Program-made: the position numbers and the translations under genes
Notes under the pieces: generated by a model
Told to the model about the DNA's origin: nothing
Database searches by the model: none
Seen by the model: the letters and a program-made list of their open reading frames with translations, nothing else
Shown: piece by piece, positions 25,180-36,614 of the stretch
How positions within the stretch are numbered: the first letter of the stretch is position 1
How the letters are laid out: each line of letters opens with the position of its first letter
Source of the DNA: Amaranthus tricolor
Lineage: Eukaryota; Streptophyta; Magnoliopsida; Caryophyllales; Amaranthaceae
Reading direction: 5' to 3'
Assembly: GCF_026212465.1 (NCBI RefSeq)
Contig: NC_080063.1
Span: 3,857,414 to 3,921,413, forward strand
Length of the DNA: 64,000 nucleotides

Positions 25180-25929
25180 GGAAATATTACTCAGAATAAT
25201 TCAACCTTTACTCGATTTTCCTATAATAATTTCAATTATTGATTAACCATGTATAATTCGAACTTTAAGGGATATTTGCCAAACGTATATTATAGTGACC
25301 GGTTACCTGTGCAACAGCTAATTTTAACAAAAAAAATATATTAAAATAAAATCAGAAAAAAAAATTAAATTAAAAAAACTAAAAGAAAAAAAAAATTTAT
25401 TACCCATGGGCCATATCCATGCCCCTGCCAACCTCCACCACTCCACCCATCTAGCTCCTTGCCCCTCCCCAATAGCCACCACCACATCTCCTCCCCAACA
25501 GCCACCAACCCAACAGCCTTTACCCACTAGCGACCACCACCACCAAGCCATCTACAACCACTCATCTACACCACCTTTGTTTGGGTGGCCTTTGTTTGGG
25601 TGATGAAGATGATGAAAATTAAAATGAAGGTGATGAAGATGAAGATGAGGGAAGGGTACGGTATTATTGAGTGGGGAGGAAGGATGGCATGGCAGTGCGT
25701 GAGGGAGGAAAGGGTTTTTTTTTTTTTTAATAATATTTTTGTCATTTTATTTTAATTATTTATTTTTTTTGGATTAGTTTACCTTGTAAAAAAAATCATA
25801 ATAGCACAACAACGTTCTTGAATAAGTGACTTTATAGTTTAGATTATTCATAGTTAATTAATTGTTGAGATTATTATAGAAAAATCGACTAAAGATTGGA
25901 TTATTCTAGGTAATTTTTCCAATGCGTTA
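25171..25929. mobile_element. Fold-back (MULE-like) MITE with GC-rich interior
   Basis: The left end reads ggaaatattactcagaataa, and the reverse complement of the right end reads ggaaaaattacctagaataa. Inverted similarity continues for well over 100 bp on each side (cgattttcctataataat against cgatttttctataataat). Ends and first 60 bp also match the element at 40772-41207, so these two are one family. The interior (about 25400-25720) is strikingly C-rich on the plus strand, then G-rich, and reads as Pro/His/Thr-rich nonsense; it may be captured host sequence. Flanks aatctttta and aatgcgtta match at six of nine positions, a possible decayed 9-bp duplication. Confidence 0.75.
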
Positions 25930-28109
25930 CTTCAATTTGGTTTAAACCCTTTTTAATTCTCATACTTCCACCGGTTTTTAAAGGTTGCTACAATTCATGT
26001 AGCAACTACTGTTCATCAACTGATCTTATTTGGTATAAACTTCTCCATAAATAATGTAAAATATAGTCAAGTGAAATTTTATTTGGTTGACTTTTGTCTT
26101 TTTGCTTGTTAATTGATCAAACAGTTAAAATATATTATTTGGTTAATGGCTTTTAAAGCAGCTGAGAAGTTGACTTTTAAACTAGAATAAAAAAAACTGC
26201 TCTAGCTAACTTTTTTGGTTAACTTTTAACTTATTAGCTCACCTTTTTTCTAATAAACAACCAACAATTAATACTTAAATTTAGCAAAAGGTAAAATTTG
26301 AAAGGTAGAAAAATTTGAAGAGAGAGAATAAGAGGCAAAGAGTGGGATGGGAGTGGCAGGTTTTGTTTGAGGGTGATCTGTGTGAAGTAGGTAGATAGAG
26401 TAGCAGTATAGTGTAGTGTTGATGGGAGAGTAATGTTGATGCAGGTAATTAGCACACACTATTTAGTTTGAACCACGCACTGTCTCTGAGCTATTGTCAG
26501 CGCAACTCACGCGTATTACGCACAACTCTTCATTTCTAACCTCGTGCTGTCGCACTACTTGCCTTTGCCTCCTTGCTCTTTACTTCCATTTTCATTTTCC
26601 AATACTCACTCTTCTTCCTTGTTCCTCAGCTAGGTTTTTTTTTTATTTGCAGTATTTTTATTTTAGGTTATCTTATTAAGATTTTATGGGCGGAATATAC
26701 CGGGAAAAATGAGGATGATGATTATAAAGATTTTATGCTTTCCTTTTTGGCCATGGATTTTTCTTTTTTTTTTAATCTCATCTACATATTTATTTTCTCT
26801 TTCAATCTTAATCACTCGTTTTTATTATCTACTTATTTTTTGTCGTATTCTCCAACTGAATTCTCTTTTTTACTAAATTCCACTCATACGAATTATTACT
26901 TTCAGTAAGGGATAGAGGGAGTTCTACTCTTCCGTCCCAATGAATTAATCTCATCTGCTTTTGACATATTATAGAAAAGACAGGTATATTAGATTTGTAT
27001 ATGTAAGTTATCGCTCATTTTCCGTGGATTTGTAACCCTAGAACATAGGTGCCCCATGCGTGGGTGTGTCTACATGAAAACTGGGTCCACCGGATGATTA
27101 CGTCATAAATTGTCACGGCCTAACATGTTAGTAGAGCTGAAGGTTCGATTAAAAATTAAATAGTAGGTTCGAAAAGAATGACGTTCCTATTCTATTGATT
27201 ACTCACACATGCGAACTTGACAGGAGTTTGCATGTGAGGGATGTTGGAGTGGTTTGTCGCACATCGATAGTGTTTAAAGATAGTATGCATACTTTATAAA
27301 TCATTGGAGCCCTTTCTCTCATTGTCATATAATTTTGAGATGGTATCCCATTGACATATAGTGCGTATCTAAAACTAACAACAATGACATAGAGAGTAAA
27401 AATAATATATGTCCAAAAATAAAAATAGACTAAATTTATTAAAAATAAATAAAAAATGAAAATATGTCAAATTCACCAAAATGAAAGAGTATATAGCAGT
27501 GTATTCCCTGTCTATATGCGGTCAAACTATGCCCCAACCCTGCTCACCTTACCTTGTACACTGTTCCTTTTATAAAATTATGCTCCACATTTTTATACAA
27601 CTCACTAAAACGAGTGTGGAATCTAAATCTTTATCGCCTTGAACTTTATAATATGTGCTCTACCACTGAATTGGAGATACATACGTGCTAGACAATTTGT
27701 AAAATATATAAAAAACAACTTTTTATTATTTTTTATATTTTAATAAATAATTAATAATGCTTCTTATTTAATATTACTATTTTTTGCTTTTGATTTTTAC
27801 ACGTATATGTTCGGTTCTAAATATTTTAAATTCTGTATAAATTAAAAATATAAAAGTTGGTATTAATAAAATTTACATTAAGACAAATTAAACTAAATCG
27901 TAATTGATATGATTTGATTTATACAATAAGTATAAAACACATATCAAGAGTGATCGATAAATAGTGTAAAAACCAAATAAAACAATAATATGTAGTGAAT
28001 ATGACGGAATATAGATTAGTTAAATCCAATAAACTCATACTCAAACTCAAACTGTCTTGTTAAAATTAAGTGATGTACTCCAAGCTAGCTACCATATAAA
28101 ATTAGTAAT

Positions 28110-28365
28110 TGTTAGAATATATAGCATACTTTGAGCCTTAAGTTGATGCTTAAGTTGGTTCATTAACGTGACAAAAGGTCACAAGTTTGAATCTTAATCT
28201 CCCCTCATTTAAAGTGAAATATCCAGCACCAAGTATGAGAAGTATCTGTGTTGCATCCACACTTTTTACACAAAAGACTCTCATGTGAGAGAGTGTTAGA
28301 TTATATAACATATTTTGAAATCTCAATTATTAATTTAAACTTTTAATTGAATTGATTCTTTGGCA
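28110..28365 (+). mobile_element. TRIM-like mini retroelement, plus orientation
   Basis: Direct repeats at 28110-28167 (tgttagaatatatagcatac...) and 28294-28365 (tgttagattatataacatat...) flank a short non-coding interior. The left repeat ends near ttggttcattaac and the right near ttgattctttggca. The interior after the left repeat keeps 'aggtcacaagtttgaatctt', but the expected primer site has decayed. Flanks gtaat and ataat are a possible imperfect target duplication. The repeats match the reverse complement of those at 32203-32466. Confidence 0.6.
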
Positions 28366-28611
28366 ATAATTGTTCCTTCTTGTTAGGAAGTGTAAAAGAT
28401 AACCTTAGTACTACGTATGCATAGTTTAATGGTCACGTAGTAAACATAGAGGATAGAGTATATAGAGTATAAATAGAAAATTCACCCTTAATGTTATAAA
28501 TATGTTACAAAAATCGCATGAATATAAAGAATAAATGCAAAGCTAGAAAATTTTATATAAATTTGGTTTGTATTATTTTAGTGAGTATCAACCTTAAAAA
28601 AACAAAAATAG

Positions 28612-28873
28612 TACTTTTTCCATTTTTATTTGGCTGCACCAAACCATTTTTACACTATTAATCGTTCGATGGTGTATTTTACATATTGCGGCAATTAAAC
28701 GTAAAAAGTTATAGTCGAATGACATCTTGTTTTATTCATCTCATCGGATACTTTCATTATATCAAATTTTTATAATTTTTAGTTAAGTATAATTCTAGAT
28801 ATAATCAACCTGATGAACGCATTGGACTCAGTAAAAAAGTGATTGGATGCAAGTAAAAGAAACCAAGAAAGTA
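28612..28873. mobile_element. Stowaway-type MITE
   Basis: The element (28614-28871) has ends ctttttccattttt and aaaccaagaaag with TA on both sides. Interior blocks near 28735 (gaatgacatcttgttttatt) resemble the reverse complement of the other local MITEs. Confidence 0.65.
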
Positions 28874-28926
28874 TGTTTTTTCACTTGATGATACAGTAAG
28901 TTATAATCATTGTAAAATATTTTGCT

Positions 28927-28979
28927 ATTAAGAAGTTGGTACACACTAAAATTATTAAGAAGTTGGTACACACTAAAAT
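28927..28979 (+). repeat. Tandem 26-bp duplication
   Basis: The unit beginning attaagaagttggtacacac occurs twice head to tail with no changes seen, implying a recent slippage or duplication. Confidence 0.8.
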
Positions 28980-31900
28980 AGCGTAAAGTAAATCAATTAC
29001 ATAAAATAACATATTATATTATATCTCCAATGTTATATGCAGGGAGAAGGTGACACATTGAACTCAGACCTAAAGTCTATGAAAATTTTGTCCCAATGGA
29101 ATGAACAGGTTTTGTATACAATTAAGCACATATCAAAAAATATATAAATATAATTAAAATAAAAGAAAATAATATATGCTTTCTTCGTTCTATTATACTT
29201 GATACATTTAACATTTTACATAATTTAATATATAATTATGATCATTTATTTATTAAAATTTACTCATCGAAAATTAATGAAAAGTTAATATTATGAAAGT
29301 ATGCGATAAAACGTTTCAATTAAGATCTCACTTGACTATATTTTTTTTACACAATAGCCATATACCTAGGGCGAACCTAGTAGGCTTCGGCCATATTTTA
29401 AAAAAATTTAAATTGTGCAATAAACTGTTGCCAAGAGACTTCGAACACGCGACCTTATGTACCTGTATTCAGAAGTTTGCGTTCACTGACCAACTAAGAC
29501 GCGTTAACCTAATAAAGGATTGAAAATCATTATATATTTATTACAGAAAAACTATAACTACGCTGAACTATTCACGAAACAATCCATTAGTTATTATATA
29601 TTAGGGTATAGAATATAAAGCATTAATTTTGTATTTATATATTTACAATGAACATGGAAGTAATGCTCTCAATGAGTCCATTAAGTTATTAAAATAATAT
29701 ATTCACGAAATCATTATATATTTATTGACAAAACTATAACTATTCACGAAACAGTCCATTAGTGATTAAAAAGAAAATATTATTTTTTATATTAATTTTT
29801 TTCTAAAATTATTTTTTTATCAATTATGCTCTCACTTAATTTGATTCTTGCGTCCGCCACTGCCATATACTGAATAACATAAAACAATGAATCGTGCCAA
29901 TAACCGTAATATAACAAGTATTTCAGAAGAGAGAAAGTATACATCTAACTTTCCATTCAAAACTTTCCATTCAATTTCATTTTCTTAAGTCATTGACATT
30001 TGAACTTATTAAGCATCACTGGCACTGCCGAGGAATGAAAATCGTAATTAGTATAACATTAAAATTAAAATTAATAAAACACTAGATATCTCATATTTCA
30101 AAGTTTCGAAAAATACTTTACCTACTTTGTATTCCATTAATACCCCTAGAATATAACTTTTTTAAGTCACTTATATTTTTAAAAATTGACCAATCCAAAC
30201 AAGATTTGACTGACATATTTGACATTTTTTTTAAAAATGATGACTTTCTAGTCAAAATTTATTCTTTTAATTTAGCAATAATTATGCATATTAATTGTTT
30301 TAATCAGTTTGTAATAATCCCTCTATTGATCTATTTCTATGGACGTTAGAACAAGTACAAATGCAGTAATTTTAAAGGGTTGGAACTTGGAAGAACACGT
30401 GTACTCACTTAATAGGGAATTGCGAGTTTGTAAAAAAAGATAAATATAAAATTATTAGAATTAGTTATTTTCCTAAATCTTGTATATCTTTTACAATATC
30501 TTTTAGTCAGTACTTAGTTAACAAAATATATCTTTATTTTATATGATCTTTTGATCTAAATTTATTAAAATTCTCCATTATAAATAAAGATCATCTAAAA
30601 TAGATGGAATAATTTAAATTAAATATAAGTAATAAAATAAAATAAACTTCTTTTCTCCGTCTAACTTAGTATTCGATTCAGTTTGGTCTAACTTTGATCC
30701 AAAATAAATGAAACTCCGGAACATTATATCACTACAGCGGCAGAAACTCCAATGGGGAACGCATATATAAATCGCAGGAGTAGGAACTATTAATATTGTT
30801 TCACAACTTCACTTAAAATAATTGTCATTTTGTAATACTAAACTTACCAAAGAACTAAATTGCACTGTCCTATTAAGTCCTAATAATTGTATTGTTCAAG
30901 AAATTCGAACGAGAAAGTTTATTGAAGGTGGTACTAAAAAAGATTGATTTTTCTTTGTTGATAAGGTGTCTCAATACTTTAAAGATGTTAAGTGCAAGTT
31001 AGGACTGTCTATTTTAAACATAGATCATCTAATGTAAATCAAATACTCAAAAAAAAGGCAACAAAATAAAATAATTTTATTTTGTCTTTCTAAATGGAAG
31101 ATATATATGAACATAATGAAAAGATAAGTTAAATCTATTAATAATAATTTATATAAAAAATAGATTATTACCAAAAATATAATTATAGCAAATTTAATCT
31201 TATTAACTGTAATAACTATTAAAAAAAAAAAAAAACTTGGAGTACACTATAGTCTATAAGGCAATACCTATAAAAAAAATAATGTTAGTTTAAATAGCAA
31301 GCGGCCAATAATAAAACCAAAATAGTAAGTACCAGTACTAATTACGGGCAAGTACAATGGAAATGGTCTAGGGTCACTACTCTTAATATTGTACAGTGAC
31401 TTTAAGAGTAATTGCTCTTTGCTTTTGATGTGATACTGATACCATCTTTGATTTGATTTGATGCCTATATTTACCTACATTCTCCATTTATTTTTGTGTT
31501 TCTTTGACCTGACTAGTCACTATTACTATTTTCTTTTTATTCTTTTATTATTTTTTTCTGTTTCATCATATTTGTTATAAGGATAAAAGTTAAATAATTT
31601 AAGAAAGTAAATAAAAGTATGTAAAAGGTGTGATTTATAAAAAATGGAAAAAATGTCTGCATGAGATTAAAATTTTTTAATATGCGAAAAGAAATAGAAA
31701 TATACCAAATTCTATGAAGACATATCAAATGAAATGCTGCAAAAATCCATATATAGGTGGAGTATTCAGAAAAAATGATCTACTTAGTTTTTAAGTATAT
31801 ATAGAAAACCTTATTAGGGTGTACTAATTATTTAAATGACTTGAAAACCTTGACCTTGTATAATTAATCAGACACATATTATTCACAAAATAGATTATTG

Positions 31901-32202
31901 TCAGTTATTGTCGTCTCATTTGATAATTATCTTTTTACCGGCTTAATGATTAGTTATTGATTTTTAAATTTTTAATTATTAATATATTAAAAAATATGTA
32001 TTTGTGTTATTTTTGAATTTCTATAATATGAATTTGAAATATTTGGTATATGAGTAATTGTAGTCAAAATAAAAAATCTAATTTGGTAAGCTTTTCTCTA
32101 GATATTGAATTGTTAGAACACTTTTTCTTGAATCTATAATAATATATAAATATTACAAGTTGATATATTAAACTAATTAACAACGTATTGTCGACTAATC
32201 TC

Positions 32203-32466
32203 TGTCAAGGAACTAACTCAATTAAAAAATTAAGTTGATTGTTGAGGCCCTATCATATGTTATATACTCTAATACGTCCTCTTCGACGAGAGCCTTTTAG
32301 GCTAGAAATGTGGATGCAATACAAATCTTTCTATGCTAAATATTAGACTTTAAACGAGGGGTTATTAAGATTCGAACCCGTGACCTCTTGTTATGCAGGC
32401 TCTGATACTATGTCAAGAAACCAACTCAACCAAAAGATTAAACTGATAGTTAAGACCCAAAATACG
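32203..32466 (-). mobile_element. TRIM-like mini retroelement, minus orientation
   Basis: Direct repeats at 32203-32276 and 32411-32466 both begin tgtcaag(g/a)aac and carry aactcaa(t/c)(t/c)aaaa. Immediately before the right repeat the plus strand reads gctctgatacta (32399-32410). That is the reverse complement of a tRNA-Met primer site (tagtatcagagc, one change from consensus), as expected for a minus-strand element. The interior has no coding capacity. A further fragment (agaactaactcaactaaaag) is at 58216-58262. Confidence 0.65.
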
Positions 32467-33039
32467 TTGTATTTAATATTCATGGAGTAGTAGTACATAC
32501 ATTATTTTTTAATCTCATACGTAAATTCATTATCTCTCATACTAATTATCTTATTAATAATATATTTTTTTCCAAATTATATTTTCATATTATTCATCAA
32601 CTAAATTAATTTAATAAAATCTAAAGAAAAAGTGGAAATATAAGCTTTGATACCATGGTTTTTCAAAATAATTTAGTTGACTCCATGGCTGACGGCGGTA
32701 CGCTCGGATCGGATGGACCGAAACGCGATAAGATGAATGAAAAAACGGTACGAAAATAACAAAGAATCAAGCAGGTGACGCTCAAAAAGATAAGCATTGG
32801 GATGTCGACGGTGGACCCACTTCAAGTTGATGTAAATGTAAAGACATCAGAGGTGCAAGTGGGCTCCATCTGCGTTCTCATTAGCCGTCGTATGGACCCC
32901 ACTTCTCCTCCGCCTCCTTCTCGGCATCTTAATTACGGTAATTACCTACTTATTGCATTCGTCAAATCTTAATTTTGTCATTGACTAATATTTTATTTTT
33001 CTTACAATATTCTTAGTTACAGAGTAAGTCCTGGAAAAG

Positions 33040-33241
33040 AGAGGTGGCAATAAAAATTCAACTTGTTAAAATAAGTGTCAATAATCTTAACAATGACGTT
33101 AACTTTGAACAATTAATCGAGCATGCTTTGTCTTGTACTTTGGAGATGATCGATAAAGATGTGCCGTATATGAATAGTTTAAGGTTTGGAATGTTTGATG
33201 TTGGTTTTTTGATCGAAGCAACAAAAAGGAAGAGTCAGTAA
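33040..33241 (+). other. Unrecognised open frame next to GC-rich repeat
   Basis: A frame of 65 codons contains the phrases EMIDKDVPYMNSL and FDVGFLIEA. These look less random than other short frames here, but I do not recognise a family. It ends just before a cluster of TCGAGC motifs and an LTR-like segment, so a fragment of a retroelement is possible. Not supported as a gene. Confidence 0.25.
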
Positions 33242-33244
33242 CTT

Positions 33245-33395
33245 CGCTCGGCCGGTCGAGCGGATATGGTCGGGTCGAGCGAGAGTGAGTGGGTCGAGCA
33301 GCATGGTCAAAACAAGTCAGTAGCCTCACTGAAGGCTCACTCGACCGAGCGAGGTAATGGCTCGATCGAGCGGAAGTCGAGCAATCCAGTCTCGA
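33245..33395. repeat. Cluster of TCGAGC / CTCGACC motifs
   Basis: In about 150 bp the motif tcgagc occurs at least five times, together with ctcggccggtcgag, ctcgaccgagcgag and ctcgatcgagcgg. Several of these are palindromic. The block is a GC-rich island in AT-rich surroundings. Similar motif clusters occur in some plant retroelement long terminal repeats (recollection, not checked). Confidence 0.6.
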
Positions 33396-33479
33396 ATTCT
33401 TTTTTGTTTTGTTTCTGTTTTAATTATGCAATAATGTTGATGAATTACTTCCATGTTCATTGTAATGTTTATTGTCATA

Positions 33480-33890
33480 GTTATTTGGGGTGTTAATTGG
33501 GGTGTTACATGTGAGTTTATGGTGATTTATGAGGGAAGTCTAAGAGTGATGAATATCTTGCCTATAAATAGGATTCATCACTCATAGAAAAATTCACCAC
33601 AAACACATATATTGAGAGTAGTCTAGTGCATTGTTAGAAACTTAAGAGTGCTCTTACTTTGCTCTAGTATTTGTGATCTTGAGAGATTGTTCTCAAGATA
33701 AGGAAGGTTTATTATGATTGTATTGTTAAATCATTTATAATAAAACTACATTTGAAGAGAAGGTATCCAAGATACCTCATAAACACTTGTGTTCATCTTT
33801 GCATTATATTTTTCATTTGTTTTTCATTGTTGAACCTCTTTGAGACTTTCATTTTAATATTCAAAGAAAGTGATACATGTTTTAACTGAG
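33480..33890 (+). other. LTR-like promoter and leader remnant
   Basis: It contains a good TATA box (cctataaatagg, 33561-33572), followed about 30 bp later by leader-like sequence with repeated 'gagagattgttctcaagata', and then a T-rich stretch. The arrangement resembles the R/U5 part of an LTR, but no partner repeat, primer site or coding region is seen nearby. The call is tentative. Confidence 0.3.
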
Positions 33891-34089
33891 ACAAGACAGT
33901 TGAATTTAGCAGAACTCCACTTGGCTAAAAGAAATTAATTTATGCATCGATCGACTGACTGAATGAAAAATGACTAACTTTTGATGGCTAGCTCGTTTGA
34001 AAGAGATGACATATAATTTTGTAAAACTTGAGAAGTATAATGAGGCAGATCATTTGAGCGTCGATGGCAGAAAAAGATATATTTTTGTT

Positions 34090-34289
34090 TGAAGATTTAA
34101 GACAATTGATTTTAGGGTTTATGAATACTGTTTTTGTATTAATTTTCATAATTTACAGATCTAATATTTATACAAGGATTAGGACCTAATTTAGGAAAGA
34201 AACTAAACTTGGTAAACCAGGAATTACCCTAATTACAATTATCTAAATAAACCAACTAAATATCTTTAGAATAAATTGATATTCCTACA
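34090..34289 (-). repeat. copia-2 3' LTR (left copy)
   Basis: A 200-bp direct repeat of 38923-39122. On the minus strand it begins tgtaggaatatc and ends aaatcttca. Confidence 0.95.
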
Positions 34290-34301
34290 CTCCCCCTCAA
34301 G
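34290..34301 (-). other. copia-2 polypurine tract
   Basis: The minus strand reads acttgagggggag just before the 3' LTR. It starts within the stop region of RNase H (TAA at 34302-34304). Confidence 0.8.
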
Positions 34302-36614
34302 TTAGGTGATGGGATTCCCAATGCCTAACTTGGATAAAGTAGTTTCAAAGACTTCAGCTGAAACACCTTTTGTGAGAATATCCGCTAACTGATCTTCTGA
34401 TTTTACATGTGGAATACTGATGATCTGCTTCTCCAATTTTTCCTTTATGAAATGTCTATCAATCTCTACATGTTTCGTTCGATCATGCTGGACAGGATTC
34501 TCTGAGATACTAATAGTTGCTTTGTTGTCACAAAATAACTTGCATGCTTCTTTTGGTGGGAAGTCAAGTTCATGTAAGATCTTTCTTAGCCATAATATCT
34601 CTGTTATTCCTTTTGCTACTCCCCTAAACTCTGCTTCTGCACTTTATAATGCTACCACCTTCTGTTTCTTACTCCTCCAAGTAACCAAGTTTCCCCCTAC
34701 AAGAGTGAAGTATCCTGATGTAGATTTTCTACTATCTCGATCGCCAACCCAATTTGCATCTGTATAGGCTACAAGGTCGAGATGCCCATTTTTCTTAAAG
34801 AAGACTCCTCTATTGCTCGTACCTTTCAAGTACCTCAAGATTCTCAGCACAGCTTCCATACGTGAGATATGTGGTAAGTGCATGAATTGACTTACAACTC
34901 CAACTGCATATGATATGTCGGGTCTGGTGTGGGATAGGTAGATAAGTTTTCCTACCAGTTTCTGGTATTTCTCTTTGTCAGCTGGTTCTTCTCCGGGTGT
35001 TGTTTGGAGCTTATGATTGGTGACTATTGGTGTTTCTGCTGGTTTACAGTCAAGCATACCTACCTCTGCTAACAGATCTAGGACATACTTCTTTTGATTG
35101 ATGAAGATTCTCCTTTTTGATCGGAAAACCTCAATTCCTAGAAAGTACTTTAAGTTTTCTAGATCTTTCATTTCGAACTCCATGAATAATTTTCCCTTAA
35201 GTTCCTTTATTTCTTTCTCATCATTTCCAGTTATCACCATATCATCCACATAAATGATTAGACATGTAATCTGACCATCCCTTTTCTTTAAAAACAGAGT
35301 ATGGTCAGACTGGCTTTGTATATACCCGAATTCCTTCATTATTGTGGTAAACCTACCGAACCAAGCTCTCGGCGACTGTTTCAAGCCATACAATGCCCTG
35401 TTAAGTTTACATCCTTCTCCTGGAGCAAATTCATCTGAGAAACCGGGTAGAGCATGCATATACACCTCTTCTTCAATCTTGCCATGTAGAAATGCATTCT
35501 TTACATCAAACTGATAGAGAGGCCATTCTTTGTTGGCAGCTATGGAGAATATGACCCTGATGGTGTCTATCTTGGCAACTGGGGAAAAAGTCTCAGAGTA
35601 ATCAATCCCGTAGGTTTGTGTATACCCCTTTGCCACAAGTCGTGCTTTGTATTTGTCAATAGTTCCATCTGCAAGATATTTAATTGTAAAGACCCATTTG
35701 CAGCCTACTGGTTTTTTCTTCTCAGGTAGAATACACTTGTCCCGTGTGTTATTTTTCTTCAACGCTGAGATCTCATCCTCCATTGCTTCTTTCCACCTTG
35801 GGTTTTGGAGAGCTTCTTCAGTGCTCGGAGGAAGAGAACTTGAGTATAGACTGGTTTGGAATGCAATAGCTGTCTGTGCCAAGTTACTCGTCTCTCGGTT
35901 AATAAGATACCGGGATCTCTGAGATTCAAACTCTGGATCATACCGTCTTGGGGGAACACCTCTTTTGCTTCTTGGAGGTAATTCGTATCTGCATGGAGAA
36001 TTAACAATACTAGATATATCATTATTAGTTTGAGTTTCTGGTTCAGATGATACCTCTTGGGTCTCCGAAACAACTTCTTGATCACTGGATGCCTCAGACA
36101 AGGTGGGGTCGGCCTGAGGAGAAAGTAATACTATGTTTTCCGTAGAAATATCTGTGGGATTACCTACTTGCTCTTTGTGGTTCAGATCATTAGTTACAGA
36201 ATATGTGAGCCAGCTTAAGTCATCATCTGTAGTCTCCCCCTGAGGACGAAGGTGGGAGTAAAAATAAGAGTGCTTAAAGAAGTCACAATCCATCGTAGTA
36301 TACAGTTTGTTTTGAGTCGGGTCAAAGCAGCGATATCCCTTTTGGTTAGTACCATAGCCCACAAAGATACACTTAACGGCCCGGGGTTCAAGTTTATTCC
36401 GAACAGGTTTTGGCAAGTGAACAAACACAACACACCCAAAGATTCGGGGTGGGGGGGGGGGGGGGTAAGGAGTAGAAAGAGGGAACAGTGTTGTAAATAT
36501 GAAGGACTTTAAGAGGAGATTTGAACTGAAGGGCTTTGGAGGGTAGTCTGTTTGTGAGGTAGGTGGCAGAGGCAATGGCTTCAGGCCAAAAATAAGATGG
36601 GACATGGGCTTCAA
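34302..36614 (-). pseudogene. copia-2 reverse transcriptase / RNase H, nearly intact
   Basis: One long frame encodes the integrase C-terminal part (VFVHLPKPVRNKLEPRAVK, FVGYGTNQKGYRCF), a Ser/Glu-rich spacer, then RT (KARLVAKGYTQTYGIDYSET, FDVKNAFLHG, ALYGLKQSPRAW, catalytic YVDDM) and RNase H (AYTDANWVGDRDSRKSTSGY, TWRSKKQKVVAL). A single TAA (34644-34646) follows VVAL. The same frame then resumes with SAEAEFRGVAKG, CDNKATISI and DRTKHVEIDRHF, and ends KLGIGNPIT at 34302. One nonsense change thus removes the end of RNase H. The upstream joint is frameshifted at the poly-C tract (plus-strand G run 36451-36465). Confidence 0.93.

Larger units (their letters stand above)
25930..32202. other. 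Intergenic stretch with small transposons
   Basis: No gene seen. It contains a hAT/MITE-like AT-rich repeat near 26010-26270, an isolated Stowaway-like end near 26925, an LTR-like 'gtttgtcgcacatcgatagt' segment near 27240-27310, a TRIM-like element, a Stowaway MITE, a tandem 25-bp duplication near 28927-28979, and a duplicated segment (ttatatatttatt...actattcacgaaaca) at about 29530-29600 and 29708-29775. Confidence 0.6.

Noticed and set aside
25324..25603. Opposing open frames rich in Trp/Gly and Pro/His
   Set aside because: They read the GC-rich interior of a fold-back element; composition is explained by C-rich DNA and both strands are equally open.
26234..26908. Several overlapping Ser/Leu/Phe-rich frames on both strands
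   Set aside because: T/C-rich DNA with no motif, no conserved similarity and no splice structure.
29390..29480. Possible tRNA-like sequence (cttcgaacacgcgacc)
   Set aside because: No foldable cloverleaf; resembles a dispersed repeat motif.
32368..32385. tRNA-like B-box (gattcgaacccgtgacc)
   Set aside because: No A-box, anticodon arm or cloverleaf around it; it belongs to the TRIM/SINE-like repeat interior.
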